9,834 bases of DNA from positions 1-9,834 of the forward strand of contig JALRIU010000049.1 in assembly GCA_023255355.1 (NCBI GenBank). Direction: 5' to 3'. Made by a program: the position numbers and the translations under genes. Below the pieces are notes generated by a model. The model was not told the DNA's origin and did not search any database. It worked only from the letters and a program-made list of their open reading frames with translations. Shown piece by piece: positions 6,625-9,834 of the stretch (the first letter of the stretch is position 1; each line of letters opens with the position of its first letter). The stretch is from Pseudomonadales bacterium. GTDB taxonomy: Bacteria; Pseudomonadota; Gammaproteobacteria; Pseudomonadales; JAHEIH01.

Positions 6625-9261
6625 TTAGCCTGTGTTACGCATACCTGCGGCAACACCCGCAATAGTTACCATAATTGCATCTTCAATATCACGGTTAGTG
6701 AAGTGTCTAGAACGTTTCAATAACTCGGCCTGCAAGAGGTTTAGCGGGTCGGTATAGATATTGCGGAGTTCTATCGAATCACGGCCCCATGCCTGATCTT
6801 CAAGCAGTGCTTTTCGACCTACGATAGTTAAAATGGTATTGATATCGTTTTTAACCGCAATTCGTAAGTCTTGACCGATACCTTTTAAATCAGCTTCAAC
6901 AAGTTTGTCGTCGTAGTATTTTGATAACCGTAAGTCAGCTTTAGCAAATACCATTTCAAGCATCGATAAACGTGTTGCGAAAAATGGCCATTTTGAAGCC
7001 ATCTCTTGAAGGATTTCGAGTTTGCCAGCATCTAGTTGCTTTTGCAGAGCTATACCAGCGCCCAACCATGCAGGAAGCATTAAACGATTTTGACTCCAGG
7101 CGAAAATCCATGGGATAGCTCGCAATGATTCAATGCCGCCACCTGATTTACGGCGCGCAGGGCGCGAACCTAGTGGGAGATTGGCAAGTTCCTGTTCTGG
7201 TGTTGCTTGGCGGAAATAGGGGACGAAATCTGGATTTACCCTGACAACATCACGATATGCTTCACAAGAATCATCGGCCAGTTGATTCATAATATCGCGC
7301 CACGCCATCTCTGGCTTAGGAGGACTACAAAGGTTTGCCCTTAGAATAGCAGCTGAGTAGAGCGCGAGGGTTTTTACCGCAATAGATTTATCACCTAGCT
7401 TAGTTCGAATCATCTCGCCTTGCTCGGTTACTCGGAGACCGCCTTTGAGAGAACCTGGTGGCTGTGAGAGAAGAGCGTCGTGAGCAGGAGCGCCGCCACG
7501 TCCAATGGTGCCGCCCCGGCCATGGAATAGAGTAAGATGAACTCCTGCCTTGTCACACACTTGCACAAGGGATTCTTGCGCACAATATTGAGCCCATGAT
7601 GCTGCAAGTACCCCGGCGTCTTTCGCTGAGTCTGAATAACCGATCATAATGAGCAAACGGTTTTCGATGAGCTCTTTGTAGCCTGGAACTGATAGAAGCC
7701 TTTCTATCACACTCGGCGCGCGACGTAAGTCATCAAGGGTCTCAAAAAGCGGCGCAACAGGTAATTGATAGTTGCACCCGCATTCTTTGAGAAGTAACTG
7801 TACTTCAAGAATGTCAGACGGATGGCGCGCCATAGAAATGATATAACTCGCCAGTACATCAGGATCTTGTTTGGCAGCCACTCGGCAAGTGTCAATGACT
7901 TCTTGGATATCCGCACTAGGCTGCCAATTACGAGGAAATAGGGGTCTTTCGCTGTTCAGCTCTGCCAACAAAAAGGTCTGTTTTTGGTCTTCTTCCCAAG
8001 TGGCGTAGTCGCCGAGACTTAGTGCTTGCGTGAGTGCTTGGAATACCTCTTCGTGACGGCCAGATTCTTGGCGCAGGTCATGTTGTACAAGGGTTACGCC
8101 AAAACAACGAATTTGTCTTAATAGCCCCATTAGCTGCTGCTCAGCAATGGAGTGCATTCCACATTCAATCAACGATTGATAACAGGCATGAATAGGTACC
8201 CACAATTCTTGTTCATGGCAGATACAGCTTTCAGGGCGCGATACTTTTTCACCATCTAAGCAGGCTTTTAGGAATTTTAAGGTGTCTGCTAAGCGTGATC
8301 GAAGATTTCTAAGCACTGCTCGATAAGGTTCACGAGCACTACCCGCCATATTTTTTAGCTCATCATTTGCGACCGTCATCGACATTTCTTCGACGAGGGC
8401 ATTCACTGCACGATGGTATAGGTCGATGGCTTTCCAGCGGCTTAACAGTAACACGCGTTCTGTGATTTTTGCGGTGACATTCGGGTTACCATCACGATCA
8501 CCACCCATCCAAGAGGTGAATTTAACAGGTCTTGCACGCAGGTCTATGCCTTCGCCTGTAGCATCGCGTTTTACTTTATCCAAACGGCGGATGAACTCCG
8601 GAACAGCATTCCACAAAGAATTTTCGATGACAGCAAAGCCCCAGATGGCTTCGTCAACAGGGGTGGGTCTTTCAGAACGGAAATCATGGCTGTACCACAA
8701 TTGGGTAATGAGATTGCGTAGGCGATTATGAATTTCTAATGTTTCACGCTCTGTGCGGCCGTCTAGTTCTAAGTCACTTAAACACTGATCAATTTGTGCA
8801 TACTTGTGAATATGTGAGCGGCGAGTAATTTCGGTAGGGTGGGCGGTAAGTACCAACTCTATAGAAAGCTCATCAATAGCTTTAACTATGTTCGCGCGGT
8901 CATTGTTGCTAGAGACTTCTTCAACGGCTTTTTCTAGCGTCAACAAGGCAGATAGTTCGTTATCCATCTCGCGGCTGATTGAGAAGTGCTGATCGGCGAT
9001 GTTGGCAAGATTTAGAAATTGACTAAATGCACGTGCCACTGGAACAAGTTGCTTTTCATCCAAGTTTGAGACTAGTGCTTGAAGTTGATCAAACGCGTCT
9101 TCTGAGCCTGAACGAGAATCTTTTGACAGTAATCTGATTTTTTCAATTTGGGCTAGAAAGTCGTCGCCTTCTGCAAGCGCGATCACTTCTCCGAGGATGC
9201 GCCCTAAATCACTGACATTTTTTCGCAACGATGCATACTTAGTGGAAGATTGATGAGGCAT
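6625..9261 (-). CDS. ppc: Phosphoenolpyruvate carboxylase
   Basis: This 878-residue cytoplasmic enzyme (883 in E. coli) fixes bicarbonate onto phosphoenolpyruvate to give oxaloacetate, the main anaplerotic step feeding the TCA cycle. Signature segments: VLTAHPTE with catalytic His141 (E. coli His138); GGDRDGNPNVT at 253-263; GYSDSAKDAG with Lys547; FHGRGGTIGRGG at 579-590 with His580 and the glycine-rich loop Arg588; RAIPWIFAWSQNR at 714-726; and the invariant C-terminal RNTG at 875-878. Residues matching the E. coli aspartate-inhibition site (Arg587, Lys773, Arg832, Asn881) appear as Arg588, Lys774, Arg833 and Asn876, so feedback inhibition by aspartate is likely kept. The ATG at 9259-9261 is preceded on the minus strand by AAGGTGA, a good ribosome site, and the N-terminal SLRKNVSDLGRILGE segment fits the family. 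It is divergent from speA and convergent with fadBA. No frameshift or missing segment was seen. Confidence 0.98.
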   Translation of the reverse strand: MPHQSSTKYASLRKNVSDLGRILGEVIALAEGDDFLAQIEKIRLLSKDSRSGSEDAFDQLQALVSNLDEKQLVPVARAFSQFLNLANIADQHFSISREMDNELSALLTLEKAVEEVSSNNDRANIVKAIDELSIELVLTAHPTEITRRSHIHKYAQIDQCLSDLELDGRTERETLEIHNRLRNLITQLWYSHDFRSERPTPVDEAIWGFAVIENSLWNAVPEFIRRLDKVKRDATGEGIDLRARPVKFTSWMGGDRDGNPNVTAKITERVLLLSRWKAIDLYHRAVNALVEEMSMTVANDELKNMAGSAREPYRAVLRNLRSRLADTLKFLKACLDGEKVSRPESCICHEQELWVPIHACYQSLIECGMHSIAEQQLMGLLRQIRCFGVTLVQHDLRQESGRHEEVFQALTQALSLGDYATWEEDQKQTFLLAELNSERPLFPRNWQPSADIQEVIDTCRVAAKQDPDVLASYIISMARHPSDILEVQLLLKECGCNYQLPVAPLFETLDDLRRAPSVIERLLSVPGYKELIENRLLIMIGYSDSAKDAGVLAASWAQYCAQESLVQVCDKAGVHLTLFHGRGGTIGRGGAPAHDALLSQPPGSLKGGLRVTEQGEMIRTKLGDKSIAVKTLALYSAAILRANLCSPPKPEMAWRDIMNQLADDSCEAYRDVVRVNPDFVPYFRQATPEQELANLPLGSRPARRKSGGGIESLRAIPWIFAWSQNRLMLPAWLGAGIALQKQLDAGKLEILQEMASKWPFFATRLSMLEMVFAKADLRLSKYYDDKLVEADLKGIGQDLRIAVKNDINTILTIVGRKALLEDQAWGRDSIELRNIYTDPLNLLQAELLKRSRHFTNRDIEDAIMVTIAGVAAGMRNTG

Positions 9262-9266
9262 GTATT

Positions 9267-9272
9267 CACCTT
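9267..9272 (-). promoter_or_regulatory. Ribosome binding site of ppc
   Basis: On the minus strand the sequence reads AAGGTG, five bases before the ATG at 9259-9261 (seven bases from the AAGG core). It supports the chosen ppc start. Confidence 0.75.
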
Positions 9273-9340
9273 ATTTCTATGTAAAGCATCTGACGTTTTG
9301 GTACCGATGCATATAACGCTCTTGTGGAGCAGGGGTGCGC

Positions 9341-9369
9341 AGATTAAAAAATCTCACATAAATTTGCAA
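9341..9369 (-). promoter_or_regulatory. Candidate sigma70-type promoter for ppc
   Basis: Read on the minus strand, TTGCAA (9364-9369; four of six matches to TTGACA) is followed after 17 bases by TAATCT (9341-9346), a weak match to TATAAT. Transcription would begin near 9334, with a leader of about 73 bases before the ppc ATG. The spacing is ideal but the -10 box is poor, so this is tentative. Confidence 0.25.
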
Positions 9370-9398
9370 TATATTAGTGATCATTTGCTCAAAACCCT

Positions 9399-9404
9399 TA
9401 TAAT
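9399..9404 (+). promoter_or_regulatory. Consensus -10 box, probable speA promoter
   Basis: TATAAT at 9399-9404 is an exact sigma70 -10 hexamer, 52 bases before the speA TTG. No hexamer 16-19 bases upstream resembles TTGACA well, and there is no extended TG motif, so the promoter may be activator-dependent or weak. ATTTGC occurs three times around it (9362-9367, 9383-9388, 9421-9426), the first two 21 bases apart, but this is too short to call an operator. Confidence 0.4.
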
Positions 9405-9444
9405 TCGCCCTTTGATTTCAATTTGCAGGAAACTGCTTTTTAGT

Positions 9445-9448
9445 GAGG
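9445..9448 (+). promoter_or_regulatory. Ribosome binding site that decides the speA start
   Basis: GAGG lies eight bases before TTG 9457, a normal spacing. An in-frame TGA at 9454-9456 sits directly before that TTG, so the reading frame cannot begin earlier. The next in-frame ATG is far downstream at 9634, inside conserved sequence. An out-of-frame ATG at 9453 lies only four bases after GAGG and opens a three-codon frame (Met-Ile-Glu, stop). Confidence 0.65.
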
Positions 9449-9456
9449 CTGGATGA

Positions 9457-9834
9457 TTGAATAACCTAGACTTTGCACGTCGCAGTAGTGATCAGGACCA
9501 AGGCTGGAGCCCAGAGAAAAGCGCCCAGTTATATGGGATTAACAATTGGGGAAGTCATTATTTCTCTGTCAGCGACAAGGGTGAAGTGCTGGTGTCAGCA
9601 ACGTTTGCTGGCAAAAAAATATCTGTATCAATCATGGAGATCATTGAGGGGATGCGGGCTCGTGGGCTTGAAATGCCTGCAGTGCTCAGGGTTCGTAATG
9701 TTCTCGACGATAGAATCGAGACGCTCAACGAATCGTTCGCCCGAGCTATTGAAATGGGCGACTATAAAAACGTCTATCGTGGTGTTTTCCCAATTAAAGT
9801 CAATCAACAATGCCATGTTATTGAAGAAATCGCC
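9457..9834 (+). CDS. speA: Biosynthetic arginine decarboxylase, N-terminal part (runs off window)
   Basis: The first 126 codons of a PLP-dependent decarboxylase that converts arginine to agmatine, the entry step of the agmatine route to putrescine and spermidine. The recognisable family features are YGINNWGSHYFSV at residues 26-38 (the 'Y-I--WG--Y--V' opening of SpeA proteins), a LVSATFAGKKISV strand region, the RARGLEMPAVLRVRNVL segment at 67-83, an LNESFARAIE helix at 90-99, and YRGVFPIKVNQQ at 107-118. Lys114 in PIKVNQ is the expected PLP lysine of this fold type III enzyme. The full protein is normally about 630-660 residues, so roughly four fifths is missing. The start is TTG, forced by an in-frame TGA immediately before it. 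It is divergent from ppc across a 195-base gap. Related diaminopimelate or ornithine decarboxylases lack this N-terminal layout, so SpeA is the firm choice. Confidence 0.93.
   Translation, partial: MNNLDFARRSSDQDQGWSPEKSAQLYGINNWGSHYFSVSDKGEVLVSATFAGKKISVSIMEIIEGMRARGLEMPAVLRVRNVLDDRIETLNESFARAIEMGDYKNVYRGVFPIKVNQQCHVIEEIA

Noticed and set aside
8426..8731. Plus-strand open frame of about 100 codons inside ppc
   Set aside because: Antisense to conserved Ppc motifs (the GGDRDGNPN region); its openness follows from the codon bias of ppc.
9250..9456. Open frame of 68 codons directly upstream of speA and in the same frame, ending at the TGA next to the TTG
   Set aside because: It begins inside ppc on the opposite strand, has no ribosome site, spans the TATAAT box, and its composition resembles no protein family; it is just the open frame before the speA start.
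9628..9816. Minus-strand open frame of 62 codons inside speA
   Set aside because: It lies fully antisense to strongly conserved SpeA sequence and has no independent support.

Overview
The window reads as an ordinary stretch of chromosome from a gammaproteobacterium, probably a marine or otherwise aquatic heterotroph. This rests on FadB and FadA proteins of proteobacterial length and motif content, an 878-residue bacterial phosphoenolpyruvate carboxylase, a biosynthetic arginine decarboxylase, a BarA-like hybrid kinase, and moderate G+C that looks mid-40s percent by eye. Genus or order cannot be fixed from this sequence alone. I see no tRNA, rRNA, CRISPR array, insertion sequence or phage gene.

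Layout. (1) Positions 2-3057, plus strand: the C-terminal part of an ABC-transporter-type substrate-binding protein, whose stop overlaps by four bases the GTG start of a large hybrid sensor kinase. The kinase has the order periplasmic sensor, HAMP, HisKA, HATPase, degenerate receiver, receiver, Hpt. The pair looks like a ligand-sensing module. (2) Positions 3169-6507, plus strand: fadB and fadA, 12 bases apart, encoding the two subunits of the aerobic fatty acid beta-oxidation complex. (3) Positions 6508-6624: a convergent gap with a strong bidirectional intrinsic terminator. (4) Positions 6625-9261, minus strand: ppc, complete. (5) Positions 9262-9456: a divergent promoter region. (6) Position 9457 to the end, plus strand: the first 126 codons of speA, starting at TTG and running off the window.

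The metabolic genes fit together only loosely. FadBA produces acetyl-CoA. Ppc makes oxaloacetate to replenish the TCA cycle, and acetyl-CoA is a known activator of the enterobacterial enzyme. SpeA starts putrescine synthesis from arginine. No intergenic gap exceeds 300 bases. The least ordinary part is the coupled binding protein and hybrid kinase at the left edge. The rest is standard housekeeping metabolism with a few small points of local sequence structure.
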